This document shows positions 26,748-35,372 of a DNA stretch of 64,000 nt, piece by piece (the stretch's first letter is position 1; each line of letters begins with the position of its first letter). Both the position numbers and the translations under genes were made by a program. Origin of the DNA: Hyphomicrobiales bacterium (GTDB lineage Bacteria; Pseudomonadota; Alphaproteobacteria; Rhizobiales; Rhizobiaceae); NCBI GenBank assembly GCA_900469475.1, contig UBXG01000026.1, forward strand, positions 28,303 through 92,302, given 5' to 3'. The notes under the pieces were generated by a model, which saw only the letters and a program-made list of their open reading frames with translations, ran no database searches and was not told the DNA's origin.

Positions 26748-27473
26748 ATGACCCTCGATCAGCAGCGGCGTGAACATCTTCTGGTCGTGGATGACGACCC
26801 CAGAATCCGTCAGATGCTGACACGCTACTTCGAGGACGAAGGGTATGTCGTAAGCACGGCATCGAACGGCCCTGAGATGCGGGCGTCCCTGCAGCAAGAG
26901 AATTTCGATATCATCCTGTTGGACTGGGTCCTGCCCGGCGGTGAGGACGGTTTGGACCTTGCCCGCGAAATCCGCGGCCAGTCGGATATTCCGATCATCA
27001 TGCTGACTGGTCGCGACGATGTGGTCGACAGGATCGTGGGGATTGAAGTCGGCGCAGACGACTATATCGCCAAGCCCTTTCATCTGAGAGAAGTGCATGC
27101 TCGCCTGAAGTCCATTCTTCGCCGCCGTCAGCCAGCGGCAAAAGCTCGGGAAAACGAACCTGGTGACGTGCTTCGTTTTGAAGGCTGGCAGCTCGATATC
27201 GGCAAACGGCAGCTTCTATCACCGGACAAAAACGAAATCGAATTGACCACCGGCGAATTCGACATGCTGGTTATATTCGCACGCCATGCCGGGCGTGTGC
27301 TCAGCCGCGACTTCCTGATGGAGTCGACGCGAGGACGGAATCTGGAGGTGTACGATCGAACGATCGATGCCCAAATCGCGCGACTGCGTAAGAAGATCGA
27401 GGCCAACCCCACGCACCCGCAGTTGATCAAATCGATACGCGGTGTGGGCTACGTCTTCACCGCAAGGAGATAA
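26748..27473 (+). CDS. fxkR: OmpR-family response regulator, probable FxkR
   Basis: A 241-residue regulator with a receiver (about 8-125: DDD at 14-16, phospho-acceptor Asp in IILLDWVLPGGEDG, T in MLTGRD, KPF) and an OmpR/PhoB winged helix (about 140-238, ending in IRGVGYVFTARR). It is divergent from fixK, and a K-box-like repeat lies between them. In R. etli the FxkR regulator links the hybrid FixL to fixK and belongs to this family; the neighbourhood here fits, but the name rests on context and motif, not on a database match. Confidence 0.82.
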   Translation: MTLDQQRREHLLVVDDDPRIRQMLTRYFEDEGYVVSTASNGPEMRASLQQENFDIILLDWVLPGGEDGLDLAREIRGQSDIPIIMLTGRDDVVDRIVGIEVGADDYIAKPFHLREVHARLKSILRRRQPAAKARENEPGDVLRFEGWQLDIGKRQLLSPDKNEIELTTGEFDMLVIFARHAGRVLSRDFLMESTRGRNLEVYDRTIDAQIARLRKKIEANPTHPQLIKSIRGVGYVFTARR

Positions 27474-27501
27474 AGGCGGCTTCGCTGCGAACGGATCCTC
27501 A

Positions 27502-27939
27502 TTAGTCCCTTTCGTTGCAGAACATCATAAGCCCATGATCCGATCGATAGACTCGCTCCTCGTTGTGCATCTGCTCCCAATTGCCCGGATTTTGATTCCA
27601 GAATCTGATTTGGTTGCACTTGAGTTCCCTAGCCCGCGATCGAATGCTCGCAAATAGGATTTGCGCAATGCCACGTTCATCAGCTGCACTTGCGACAATC
27701 AGAAACGTAACGTCAAGCAGCCGCCCGACGGCGGGATGATCGCAGGGTCTATAGATGCTCAGACCCTGTATGTAACCTCGTGGGTTGACCGCGGCGAGGA
27801 TTTCGTCCTTGCGGTTGGCGTCGGATGCCATCCGGCGCCATGCCACCATACCAAGGCTTGGAACTGCTGCCTGAACAAGAGGATAGGCTTGCACGATCTG
27901 ATCCGGCCGCAGCGCGGCAATAACATAAGTGCCAGCCAT
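27502..27939 (-). CDS. GNAT-like acetyltransferase-fold protein
   Basis: A 145-residue protein. The ATG at 27939 is chosen because GGAGGG precedes it; the longer frame to 27999 overlaps the upstream spacer. The profile (RPDQIVQAYPLVQAAVP at the start, GYIQGLSIYRP, LLDVTFLIVA, then an ILFASIRSRARELKCNQIRF helix-strand) looks like an N-acyltransferase fold, though the acetyl-CoA loop motif is not clear. It is downstream of the tandem-Usp gene with a 66-base gap and is likely co-transcribed from the anaerobox at 28907. Confidence 0.65.
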   Translation of the reverse strand: MAGTYVIAALRPDQIVQAYPLVQAAVPSLGMVAWRRMASDANRKDEILAAVNPRGYIQGLSIYRPCDHPAVGRLLDVTFLIVASAADERGIAQILFASIRSRARELKCNQIRFWNQNPGNWEQMHNEERVYRSDHGLMMFCNERD

Positions 27940-28005
27940 GCTTTCCCCCTCCAAGGATGCAAAGAGCAGGCCACGCCCATTGGCGGGGCCCTGGGCCAAT
28001 TGGTG

Positions 28006-28839
28006 TCAGCGTGTCATCATCAGGGGAACGGGTGTCTGCTCGAGCATCGAGCGGGTCGTCCCCCCGAAGATCCACTCGCGCACCCGCGAATGCCCGTAGG
28101 CGCCCATGACGATCAGTTCGGCGCCGATGTCGATCGCATGCTGACGCAGTACGTCCGCGACAGCGCGCCCGCCGCTGGGCAAGACATCCACCGAGACCCG
28201 AATTCCATGCCGTGCAAGGAATGCGGCGACATCCGCTCCCGGCTCCTCGCCGTTGCTACCGACGGTCGCGGACGGATCGACCATGGTGACACACACGCTG
28301 TCAGCGACCATCAGCTGCTCCATCGCTGCCCGCACGGCCATGCTTGCTTCGTTGCGAGAGTCCCAGGCAACCAGGACCGTTTTCGGGCGAAGAGAGGCCG
28401 CATGTCCCTTGGGCACAAGAAGGATCGGGGCCGGCGACCGAAACAGGGCTCCGTTCAAAATTTCCTGCCGCATGTCGTCATGAGCCAGAAAGCCGCCGCC
28501 GATCAGCGTCAGGTCGACATAGCGCGCCCGGTCTCCGATTTCATTCTCCGCCCATCCGTATTCGGTAAAGAGGCTGGTAACGTCGAACGAAATATCGTCA
28601 GCTTGCAGTATGGTCTTAGAGGCCGCGACCTTTCGACGAAGACCTTCCGTCTGACGCTCGCGCTCCTCGATCCATACCGTGGACGTCACTTCGCCATATC
28701 CGCCAATCGGCGGCGCAGCGAGTGCCGTTACCAGCACGGACAAGTGGGCTTTCGCCTCCCGGCACAATTCGATCGCGGAATGCAGGTCAGCATCGTCTTG
28801 ATCGACACCGATGACGCTCAAAATGGTCTTGGCTTGCAT
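28006..28839 (-). CDS. Tandem-domain universal stress protein
   Basis: A 277-residue protein with two Usp domains. The first (about 1-140) begins MQAKTILSVIGVDQDDADLH and lacks a clear ATP loop; the second (about 150-277) begins KTVLVAWDSRNEA and ends with the ATP-binding consensus (VMGAYGHSRVREWIFGG) and last strand VPLMMTR. The ATG at 28839 is chosen because AGGAGG lies just upstream; a longer frame reaches 28953 through the promoter. A FixK-type box is 68 bases upstream. It sits back to back with ackA. Confidence 0.92.
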   Translation of the reverse strand: MQAKTILSVIGVDQDDADLHSAIELCREAKAHLSVLVTALAAPPIGGYGEVTSTVWIEERERQTEGLRRKVAASKTILQADDISFDVTSLFTEYGWAENEIGDRARYVDLTLIGGGFLAHDDMRQEILNGALFRSPAPILLVPKGHAASLRPKTVLVAWDSRNEASMAVRAAMEQLMVADSVCVTMVDPSATVGSNGEEPGADVAAFLARHGIRVSVDVLPSGGRAVADVLRQHAIDIGAELIVMGAYGHSRVREWIFGGTTRSMLEQTPVPLMMTR

Positions 28840-28906
28840 GGTCACACCTCCTGTTTGAACTCGTTGTTCGATGGGGCTGAGTTTAAGCACCAGGGCGCGC
28901 TGCGCC

Positions 28907-28920
28907 TTGATCTTGGTCAA
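28907..28920 (-). promoter_or_regulatory. FixK/FNR-type box serving the tandem-Usp gene
   Basis: TTGATCTTGGTCAA (TTGA-N6-TCAA). Its centre is about 75 bases from the Usp start at 28839, which puts an activated start site near 28872. Confidence 0.75.
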
Positions 28921-28958
28921 CACCACGGATCGAAGATCGATCGCGAGCGTCACACAGC

Positions 28959-28972
28959 TTGATATGGGTCAA
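28959..28972 (+). promoter_or_regulatory. FixK/FNR-type box serving ackA-xfp
   Basis: TTGATATGGGTCAA (TTGA-N6-TCAA), centre about 148 bases before the ackA start at 29114. Together with 28907-28920 it makes a two-box divergent control region, one box per direction. Confidence 0.75.
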
Positions 28973-29113
28973 TGCAAAAGGCGGAAGCCAGCCTTAGAAG
29001 CGATGACAGTGTTCAAGCTCTCCGGATTGGGTGGAAACTCGGCGCAACATTCCATCGCAGCCGACTGTCTCGGCTTATCCTTGGGCAGCTGATTTCCAAC
29101 CGAAGGAACCATC

Positions 29114-30298
29114 ATGACTGACGCCAAGTTGCTGCTCACATTCAATGCGGGCTCGTCAACGCTCAAGATCGGTTTATTCCAATGTGATGTGAACGGTGCA
29201 CATCGCATCGGCAAGGGTTTGGTCGACTTCAGCAGGCACCCGCTGTCGCTTCATCTGACGGAGGGACCGGCAGTCCTCGACAGGTTTCTACACGCCGAAG
29301 GCGGGGAGGATCTGCGCGATGTCATCGCCGAAACATTCGAAACACTCGGCAGGCATTTCAACATGGATGCCGTGCGGGTCGTCGGTCATCGTGTCGTGCA
29401 TGGCGGCGAGCGGTTCGTCGGTCCTATTCGCCTCGACGAGACTAGCATCGGCGATATAGACCAGTTGACCGCGCTCGCGCCCTTGCACCAGCCTCAGGCG
29501 CTCCGCCTGATCCGTGCAGTCAAACATCTACGACCGACGCTCGCACAGACGGCCTCCTTCGATACAGCCTTCCACGCAACCCAAAGCGATCTAGTTCGCC
29601 GATTTGCCTTGCCCCGCGCACTCCACGATCAGGGGATCAAGCGCTACGGCTTTCATGGTCTCTCCCATGCTTTCATCGCCGCGGAACTACGGGTGCGCGC
29701 ACCGAAGGTGGCCGCGGGTAAGGTGATTGTCGCGCATCTTGGCAGCGGTGCCAGCCTCTGTGCTCTCAATGGCGGCGAAAGTCGTGATTGCAGCATGGGG
29801 TTTTCAACGCTCGACGGCATACCGATGGCAACGCGCTGCGGCGCTCTCGATCCCGGCGTGCTGTTGCATCTTCTCGGGCCGAAAGGCCGAACGCTGCGCA
29901 ACCTTGAGGAGATGCTCTATCATCGCTCCGGCCTGCTCGGCGTTTCGGGCATTAGCGGCGACACGCGCGATCTGCTGAAGGACGGGCGCATCGAGGCGCG
30001 CGAAGCGATCGATCTCCTTGCCTTGCGCATTGCGGGGGAAATCGGCCGCATGACCGCGACGCTTGGCGGCCTGGACGGCATCGTTTTCACCGCCGGGATC
30101 GGCGAGCATCAGCCGGAAATCCGTGCAGCGATCTGCGAACGCCTGCAATGGTTGGGCGTCACCCTCGACGATAATGCGAACACCACCAGCGCGCCCATCA
30201 TCAGCACATCGGCAAGCTCTGTCACTGCATTCGTTATTCCAACGGACGAGGAACAGATCATCGCCAATGAAGCCCTGTCGATTCTGGCAAGCGAGTGA
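29114..30298 (+). CDS. ackA: Acetate kinase
   Basis: A 394-residue ASKHA-fold kinase converting acetyl phosphate and ADP to acetate and ATP. Visible motifs: LTFNAGSSTLKIGLF at the N-terminus, GHRVVHGGE, FDTAFHAT with the catalytic Asp, YGFHGLSHAF and VIVAHLGSGASLCAL, and FTAGIGEHQPEIR near the end. It sits 70 bases before the phosphoketolase gene; together they turn sugar phosphates into acetate and ATP without oxidation. An AAGGAA ribosome site precedes the start and a FixK-type box lies upstream. Confidence 0.96.
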   Translation: MTDAKLLLTFNAGSSTLKIGLFQCDVNGAHRIGKGLVDFSRHPLSLHLTEGPAVLDRFLHAEGGEDLRDVIAETFETLGRHFNMDAVRVVGHRVVHGGERFVGPIRLDETSIGDIDQLTALAPLHQPQALRLIRAVKHLRPTLAQTASFDTAFHATQSDLVRRFALPRALHDQGIKRYGFHGLSHAFIAAELRVRAPKVAAGKVIVAHLGSGASLCALNGGESRDCSMGFSTLDGIPMATRCGALDPGVLLHLLGPKGRTLRNLEEMLYHRSGLLGVSGISGDTRDLLKDGRIEAREAIDLLALRIAGEIGRMTATLGGLDGIVFTAGIGEHQPEIRAAICERLQWLGVTLDDNANTTSAPIISTSASSVTAFVIPTDEEQIIANEALSILASE

Positions 30299-30308
30299 TC
30301 CAGATCAC
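30295..30308 (+). promoter_or_regulatory. Weak CRP/FNR-type palindrome ahead of the phosphoketolase gene
   Basis: GTGATCCAGATCAC overlaps the ackA stop codon. It keeps the TGAT-N4-ATCA core of an anaerobox but has G/C in the outer positions. Its centre lies about 67 bases before the phosphoketolase start, the same spacing as at the better boxes in this window. Confidence 0.4.
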
Positions 30309-30368
30309 CAGCCTATCGCGTCGCTCGCGGTAGGCTGACGAACGACCATATTGAATTGGAGCAACCAC

Positions 30369-32783
30369 ATGGACAAGCAGCCAACCGCAACTTTCGCGCA
30401 TCCACTCGACGCCGCCGAACTCGACCTCATCGACCGCTATTGGCGCGCCGCTAATTACCTCTCGGTCGGCCAGATTTACCTACTGGACAATCCGCTGCTG
30501 CGTGAGCCGCTGCAGGCCGGGCATATCAAACCGCGCCTGCTTGGCCACTGGGGTACGACACCAGGGCTCAACTTCATCTACGCCCACCTCAACCGGATCA
30601 TCCGCGATCGCGATCTCGATATCATCTATATTTGCGGGCCTGGCCATGGCGGCCCCGGCATGGTCGCCAACACCTATCTCGAAGGCACCTATAGCGAAAT
30701 CTATCCGGACATTTCAGAAGATGCGGACGGCATGCGCAAACTGTTCCGTCAGTTTTCCTTTCCCGGTGGCATTCCCAGCCACGCCGCCCCCGAAACACCG
30801 GGATCGATCCATGAGGGCGGCGAACTTGGCTATGCATTGGTGCATGCCTATGGCGCCGTCCTCGACAATCCCGATCTGATCGCCGCCTGTGTCGTCGGCG
30901 ACGGCGAAGCCGAAACGGGTCCGCTGGCCGCAAGCTGGCATTCCAACAAGTTTCTCAATCCGGGCCGCGACGGCGCGGTATTGCCGATCCTGCATCTCAA
31001 CGGCTACAAGATCGCCAATCCGACCGTCCTTGGCCGCGACACCGACGAGGATCTGCGTCACCTCTTCATCGGCTATGGCTACGAACCGTTCTTCGTCGAA
31101 GGTTCCGACCCGCATCAGATGCATCAGGCGATGGCCGCGACCTTTGAACACGTCTTCGACCGCATTCGCGCCATCCAGACTGAGGCCCGCACCGGCGCGC
31201 CCGGCAATTTCTGCCCACGCTGGCCGATGATCGTGTTCAGAAGCCCGAAGGGCTGGACGGGGCCGAAAGAAGTTGACGGAAAGAAAGTCGAGGGTTTTTG
31301 GCGGGCGCATCAGGTGCCGGTTTCCAACTGCCACGAGAACCCTAGCCATCGAAAAATCTTGGAAGATTGGATGCGGAGCTACGACCCTGAGGTCCTATTT
31401 GATATCGACGGGCACTTGAAAGAGGAATTATGTGCACTGGCGCCGAAAGGAAAACGCCGCATGGGCGCCAATCCACATGCCAATGGCGGGCTGCTGCGCC
31501 GTGAACTCGTTGTGCCCGATCTTCGCAACTATGAGGTTGCCGTCGAAGAGCGTGGTAGAACAATGGCTCAATCGACCGAGGTCCTTGGCCATTATCTTCG
31601 CGACATCCTGACCCTGAATGCGAATCACGCCAATTTCCGCATCTTCGGCCCAGACGAGACGGAATCCAACCGTCTCGGTAGCGTCTTTGAAGTGACCGAC
31701 CGTGTCTGGATGGAGGAGATAAAACCCTATGACGTCAGCCTTGCCCGAGACGGTCGGGTCATGGAGGTCCTCAGCGAGCATCTATGCCAAGGATGGCTGG
31801 AAGGTTATCTGTTGACCGGGCGTCATGGTCTGTTCTCCTGCTATGAAGCCTTCATCCACATTGTCGATTCCATGTTCAATCAGCACGCCAAATGGCTGAA
31901 GGTGACGCGCGAACTGCCATGGCGCAAACCGATTTCCTCGCTGAACTACCTTTTGACATCGCACGTTTGGCGACAGGACCATAATGGCTTCAGCCACCAG
32001 GATCCGGGGTTCATCGATGTTGTTGCCAACAAAAGAGCCGACACCGTGCGCATCTACTTGCCGCCGGATGCCAATACGCTGTTATGGACTGGCGACCATT
32101 GCCTGAAAACCTATGACCGCATCAACGTGATTGTCGCCGGCAAACAACCGGAGCTGCAATGGCTGTCGATGGATGAAGCGGTGAAGCATTGCGAAGCCGG
32201 CATCGGCCTTTGGAAATGGGCCTGCAACGAACAAAGTGCAGTTGAACCGGATGTCGTCATGGCCTGCGCCGGCGATGTCCCTACCATGGAGACGCTCGCC
32301 GCCGTCGACCTTCTCCGCCAGAATATTCCGGAACTATCGATCCGCGTGGTCAACGTTGTCGACCTGATGGCGCTGCAATCGAGGGAGCAACATCCGCATG
32401 GTCTCGCCGACGAAATCTTCGACAGCTTGTTCACACCGGACAGGCCGGTGATCTTCGCCTATCATGGCTATCCCTACCTGATCCACCGCCTCACCTACCG
32501 GCGCACTAACCACCGCAACTTCCATGTCCGCGGCTTCATCGAGGAAGGAACGACGACAACCCCTTTCGACATGACAGTTCTCAACGAACTCGATCGCTAC
32601 CATCTTGCCATCGAAGCGATCGAGCGCGTGCCGGGTCTCAAGGAAAAGGCGCCCGATGTGATCAAGCTGTTCCGCGACAAGCTCGAAGAACACGGTCGCT
32701 ACATTCGCCAATACGGTGAGGACATGCCGGAAATCAGCAATTGGAAATGGCCCTATGGCGACAATGGGGATCGTTTGTCCTGA
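30369..32783 (+). CDS. xfp: Phosphoketolase (xylulose-5-P / fructose-6-P)
   Basis: An 804-residue thiamine-diphosphate enzyme that splits xylulose 5-phosphate (or fructose 6-phosphate) with phosphate to acetyl phosphate plus an aldose phosphate. Seen: LGHWGTTPGLNFIYAHLNR near the N-terminus, GPGHGGPG, the GDGEAETGPLA cofactor loop, SSLNYLLTSHVWRQDHNGFSHQDPG in the middle domain, and the C-terminal FAYHGYPYLIHRL. The ATG at 30369 is preferred (GGAG upstream). It lies directly behind ackA, which consumes its product. Confidence 0.96.
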   Translation: MDKQPTATFAHPLDAAELDLIDRYWRAANYLSVGQIYLLDNPLLREPLQAGHIKPRLLGHWGTTPGLNFIYAHLNRIIRDRDLDIIYICGPGHGGPGMVANTYLEGTYSEIYPDISEDADGMRKLFRQFSFPGGIPSHAAPETPGSIHEGGELGYALVHAYGAVLDNPDLIAACVVGDGEAETGPLAASWHSNKFLNPGRDGAVLPILHLNGYKIANPTVLGRDTDEDLRHLFIGYGYEPFFVEGSDPHQMHQAMAATFEHVFDRIRAIQTEARTGAPGNFCPRWPMIVFRSPKGWTGPKEVDGKKVEGFWRAHQVPVSNCHENPSHRKILEDWMRSYDPEVLFDIDGHLKEELCALAPKGKRRMGANPHANGGLLRRELVVPDLRNYEVAVEERGRTMAQSTEVLGHYLRDILTLNANHANFRIFGPDETESNRLGSVFEVTDRVWMEEIKPYDVSLARDGRVMEVLSEHLCQGWLEGYLLTGRHGLFSCYEAFIHIVDSMFNQHAKWLKVTRELPWRKPISSLNYLLTSHVWRQDHNGFSHQDPGFIDVVANKRADTVRIYLPPDANTLLWTGDHCLKTYDRINVIVAGKQPELQWLSMDEAVKHCEAGIGLWKWACNEQSAVEPDVVMACAGDVPTMETLAAVDLLRQNIPELSIRVVNVVDLMALQSREQHPHGLADEIFDSLFTPDRPVIFAYHGYPYLIHRLTYRRTNHRNFHVRGFIEEGTTTTPFDMTVLNELDRYHLAIEAIERVPGLKEKAPDVIKLFRDKLEEHGRYIRQYGEDMPEISNWKWPYGDNGDRLS

Positions 32784-32900
32784 AGTAATGCTTCATCAAG
32801 GGACTGAGACTGGGACCGGCTCCAGCGCGGCGGGTGACATTGTCGTAAGCATTATAAGGTCAAGCCGATCCTGATCCAGCGCACATATGCCATAGCCTCA

Positions 32901-32935
32901 TCAGGATTGCGGAACCGATGGCACCGCAATCCTGA
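32901..32935. terminator. 12-base-pair hairpin between xfp and the aldehyde dehydrogenase relic
   Basis: TCAGGATTGCGG (32901-32912) pairs perfectly with CCGCAATCCTGA (32924-32935) over an 11-base loop. There is no T-run on either side, so it may be a transcript-end stabiliser shared by the two convergent units. Confidence 0.5.
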
Positions 32936-32949
32936 AAGCCATCTGTGGA

Positions 32950-33242
32950 TCAGAATGCCGCGTCGATGTCGACCACGCCGATCAGCTTGTGATTGACGAA
33001 CTCCTTGATGCCCAGATCCAGCAATTCTCGACCGTAAGCAATTTTGGGTGAGCTTCGAGATCTTTTCGCAGGATGTGCGCTGCGCTTTGCATCACCTTGG
33101 CGCGTCCGGCGAATGCGGTTTCTTTCCAGAACGGGAACGTGACGTGGGCACGCTCGATGGCCAGCTTGACTTCGGCGTCGGTGGCGTTCGGAAACGTCTT
33201 CAGCACTTCGCCGGTATAAGGGTCTGTTGTCGTGTATGACAT
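32950..33242 (-). pseudogene. Succinate-semialdehyde-dehydrogenase-type ALDH with a large internal deletion
   Basis: The first ~68 codons from the ATG at 33242 encode a normal NAD(P)-aldehyde dehydrogenase N-terminus (TDPYTGEVLKTFPNATDAEV, then PFWKETAFAGRAKVM). At about 33040 this changes frame into the last ~28 codons of the same family (AYGRELLDLGIKEFVNHKLI, ending at the TGA at 32950-32952). Roughly 380 codons, including the catalytic Cys and Glu, are gone. It must be inactive. It is divergent from the alcohol dehydrogenase gene, so it may once have formed a pair with it under the box at 33339. Confidence 0.82.
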
Positions 33243-33338
33243 GCTGGCTTCCGTGCTCGTCGCGCGAGGGCCTTGGAACTCAAATACGATCTACTAGGCC
33301 TATTCGAACGAGGCGGTCATCGGACTGAATATCGAACC

Positions 33339-33352
33339 TTGATCTATGTCAT
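33339..33352 (+). promoter_or_regulatory. Degenerate FixK/FNR-type box ahead of the alcohol dehydrogenase
   Basis: TTGATCTATGTCAT differs from TTGA-N6-TCAA at the last base only. Its centre is about 72 bases before the ATG at 33418. Confidence 0.5.
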
Positions 33353-33417
33353 GGCAGGCGTTGCCCGTGCGCCTAGTCTCACCTCATCAATGTCGAAACG
33401 GATGAAAGAGACGGATC

Positions 33418-34500
33418 ATGATCGCAAAGACGATGATGGCGGCAGTCGTGCGCCAGTTTGGAGAGCCGCTAGCGATTGAGAGCGTGCCTGTGCCGGTTCC
33501 CGGACCCGGCGAGCTTCTCGTCAAGGTGATTGCCTGCGGTGTTTGCCATACAGACCTCCACGCCGCGGACGGCGATTGGCCGGTGAAACCGTCACCACCG
33601 TTCATCCCCGGTCATGAAGTCGCCGGCGTCGTAGCGGCGCTTGGTCCGGGCGTTACGGATTTCAGTGAGGGCGATCCGGTGGGCATCGCCTGGCTGCATG
33701 ACGCCTGCATGCGGTGCGAATATTGTGAAGCAGGCTGGGAAACCTTGTGTGAGCACCAGCATGACACCGGCTACAGCTGCGACGGCGGCTTTGCGGAATA
33801 TGTCATCGCCTCGGCGGCTTTCACCGCAAGGCTTCCAGCTAACGTTGATTTTGCGCAGATCGCGCCGATCTTGTGCGCCGGCGTCACCACCTACAAAGGA
33901 CTGAAGGAAACCGAGGCCCGTCCGGGCGAATGGGTGGCAATTTCCGGCATCGGTGGCCTCGGCCATGTCGCGATCCAATATGCCAAGGCGATGGGACTTA
34001 AGATCGTGGCACTCGATGTCACACCGGAGAAGCTCGCTTTGGCGCTTACGACCGGTGCCGATGTCGCGATCGACGCTCGGTCGCCTGAGGCAATAGCCGA
34101 CGTCCTTAAGGCGACTAACGGTGGCGCCCACGGCGTTTTGGTGACGGCCGTCTCGCCTCCTGCCTTCTCCCAGGCACTCCATATGGTCCGCCGCAAAGGC
34201 ACAGTCGCCCTCGTCGGCCTGCCGCCGGGAGAATTTCCGACGCCGATCTTCGACGTCGTGCTCAAGCGCATCACTTTGCGAGGCTCGATCGTCGGGACGC
34301 GCCGCGATCTCGACGAGGCCATCGCCTTTGCGGTCGACGGCAATGTCAAGGCGGAAATAACCAAGGCACCGCTGAGCGACATCAACTCGATCTTCGCCAA
34401 GCTCAAGGCAGGCAAGATCGAGGGACGGATTGTTCTGGATTTCACCATGCCGATCACCGCGTCGCAGCAGAAAGAGCAAGAGGCGCCGGTCGAGGGCTGA
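33418..34500 (+). CDS. adhP: Zinc-dependent alcohol dehydrogenase, AdhP-type
   Basis: A 360-residue medium-chain dehydrogenase. Catalytic zinc ligands are in CGVCHTDLHAADGDWP and PGHEVAG; the structural zinc lobe has the four Cys of DACMRCEYCEAGWETLCEHQ. The nucleotide-binding fold has GIGGLGHVAIQYAKAMG, and D in ALDVTPEK suggests NAD preference. The length is typical plus a short charged tail. It interconverts ethanol-like alcohols and aldehydes, a usual outlet for reductant in low oxygen, in line with the degenerate anaerobox upstream. Confidence 0.93.
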   Translation: MIAKTMMAAVVRQFGEPLAIESVPVPVPGPGELLVKVIACGVCHTDLHAADGDWPVKPSPPFIPGHEVAGVVAALGPGVTDFSEGDPVGIAWLHDACMRCEYCEAGWETLCEHQHDTGYSCDGGFAEYVIASAAFTARLPANVDFAQIAPILCAGVTTYKGLKETEARPGEWVAISGIGGLGHVAIQYAKAMGLKIVALDVTPEKLALALTTGADVAIDARSPEAIADVLKATNGGAHGVLVTAVSPPAFSQALHMVRRKGTVALVGLPPGEFPTPIFDVVLKRITLRGSIVGTRRDLDEAIAFAVDGNVKAEITKAPLSDINSIFAKLKAGKIEGRIVLDFTMPITASQQKEQEAPVEG

Positions 34501-34623
34501 GCATTCGCCACCGACCAGGCAGTCCAAAGCAAGCCGGCGTAGCGCTAAGGCAAGCGAAAATCGCAGGGCAGAGCCTGATCTAATATGAGGGTACTGCGCT
34601 TTGCATGCATCGACGAAACGCAG

Positions 34624-34650
34624 AACCACCTGCATGTGCTGCAGGTGGTT
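34624..34650. terminator. 11-base-pair hairpin between convergent genes
   Basis: AACCACCTGCA (34624-34634) pairs perfectly with TGCAGGTGGTT (34640-34650) over a 5-base loop, between adhP and the convergent PIN gene. It lacks a T-run. The surrounding minus-strand frame also reads protein-like (DLAPPDVILHELEQLGRVPA), so the hairpin might instead sit inside a gene fragment. Confidence 0.4.
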
Positions 34651-34724
34651 GATATCCATCGCCGGTACCCGACCGAGCTGTTCCAGCTCGTGCAGAATAA
34701 CATCCGGAGGTGCGAGATCGGCGT

Positions 34725-35372
34725 TTATGGTGATCGCGGTTCCTGCGGAGCTCGATAGAGGATGACCCGACCGCTCGGTATGATCTGTGAAAGGAAGTCA
34801 AAGTCGCGGATGTTGCCGGTTAGCACGCTCGCGCCCAGCTGTCGTGCCTGCAAGAAAAGCATGGCGTCATTGACGAAGCGGCGCTCATGCCCCTCGCCTT
34901 TTGGCAGGTTGCTCAAGCGAAAGAGCAGACCCGCCAACACCCCGGCCTGTCCCCAGATGGCCGCATCTGGGGCGTGAAGTCGATGTTCCGGAATGTCTTC
35001 TACCGTCGCCGCGATCGTCTCGAGGACCGCTTTTGTGGAGGCATGCTTGGGGTCCAGTCGGCCGAAGGTATGGGTCAGCTCAGACAGGCAGACCGCCGAG
35101 TGATGGCATATGCGATACGTAAGCAGCGTATCGACCTCCGCCGGTGAGCGGCCCTGAAGCACATCCAGATAGACGCTGCTATCCAGGAACAGAGGCCCTC
35201 CGATTGCCGGTTCGTTTGCAACCCAAGGAAGATCCTCGTCGGGTCTGCGCCGCAGCGTCCGTACGTGCTTCTGGGGCTTTAGTGATCGGAGGGTTTCAGG
35301 GAGATCAAATCCCAAGATCGATATCCGTTGGGATGCGGCCCTTGCGGCCCACCAGACGCGCGCCAAAGTCAT
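34725..35372 (-). CDS. PIN-domain toxin-like ribonuclease (VapC type)
   Basis: A 215-residue protein whose PIN domain starts at about residue 60: FLDSSVYLDVL (first acidic residue), CLSELTHTFGRL (second), and VNDAMLFLQARQLGASVLTGNIRDFDFL (the two later Asp). PIN toxins cut RNA. It carries about 55 residues ahead of the domain; an internal start cannot be excluded. It overlaps the upstream 98-residue gene by 68 bases, as toxin-antitoxin pairs often do. Confidence 0.75.
   Translation of the reverse strand: MTLARVWWAARAASQRISILGFDLPETLRSLKPQKHVRTLRRRPDEDLPWVANEPAIGGPLFLDSSVYLDVLQGRSPAEVDTLLTYRICHHSAVCLSELTHTFGRLDPKHASTKAVLETIAATVEDIPEHRLHAPDAAIWGQAGVLAGLLFRLSNLPKGEGHERRFVNDAMLFLQARQLGASVLTGNIRDFDFLSQIIPSGRVILYRAPQEPRSP

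Noticed and set aside
33592..34659. A 355-residue minus-strand frame
   Set aside because: It is antisense to the zinc alcohol dehydrogenase, whose motifs are complete.
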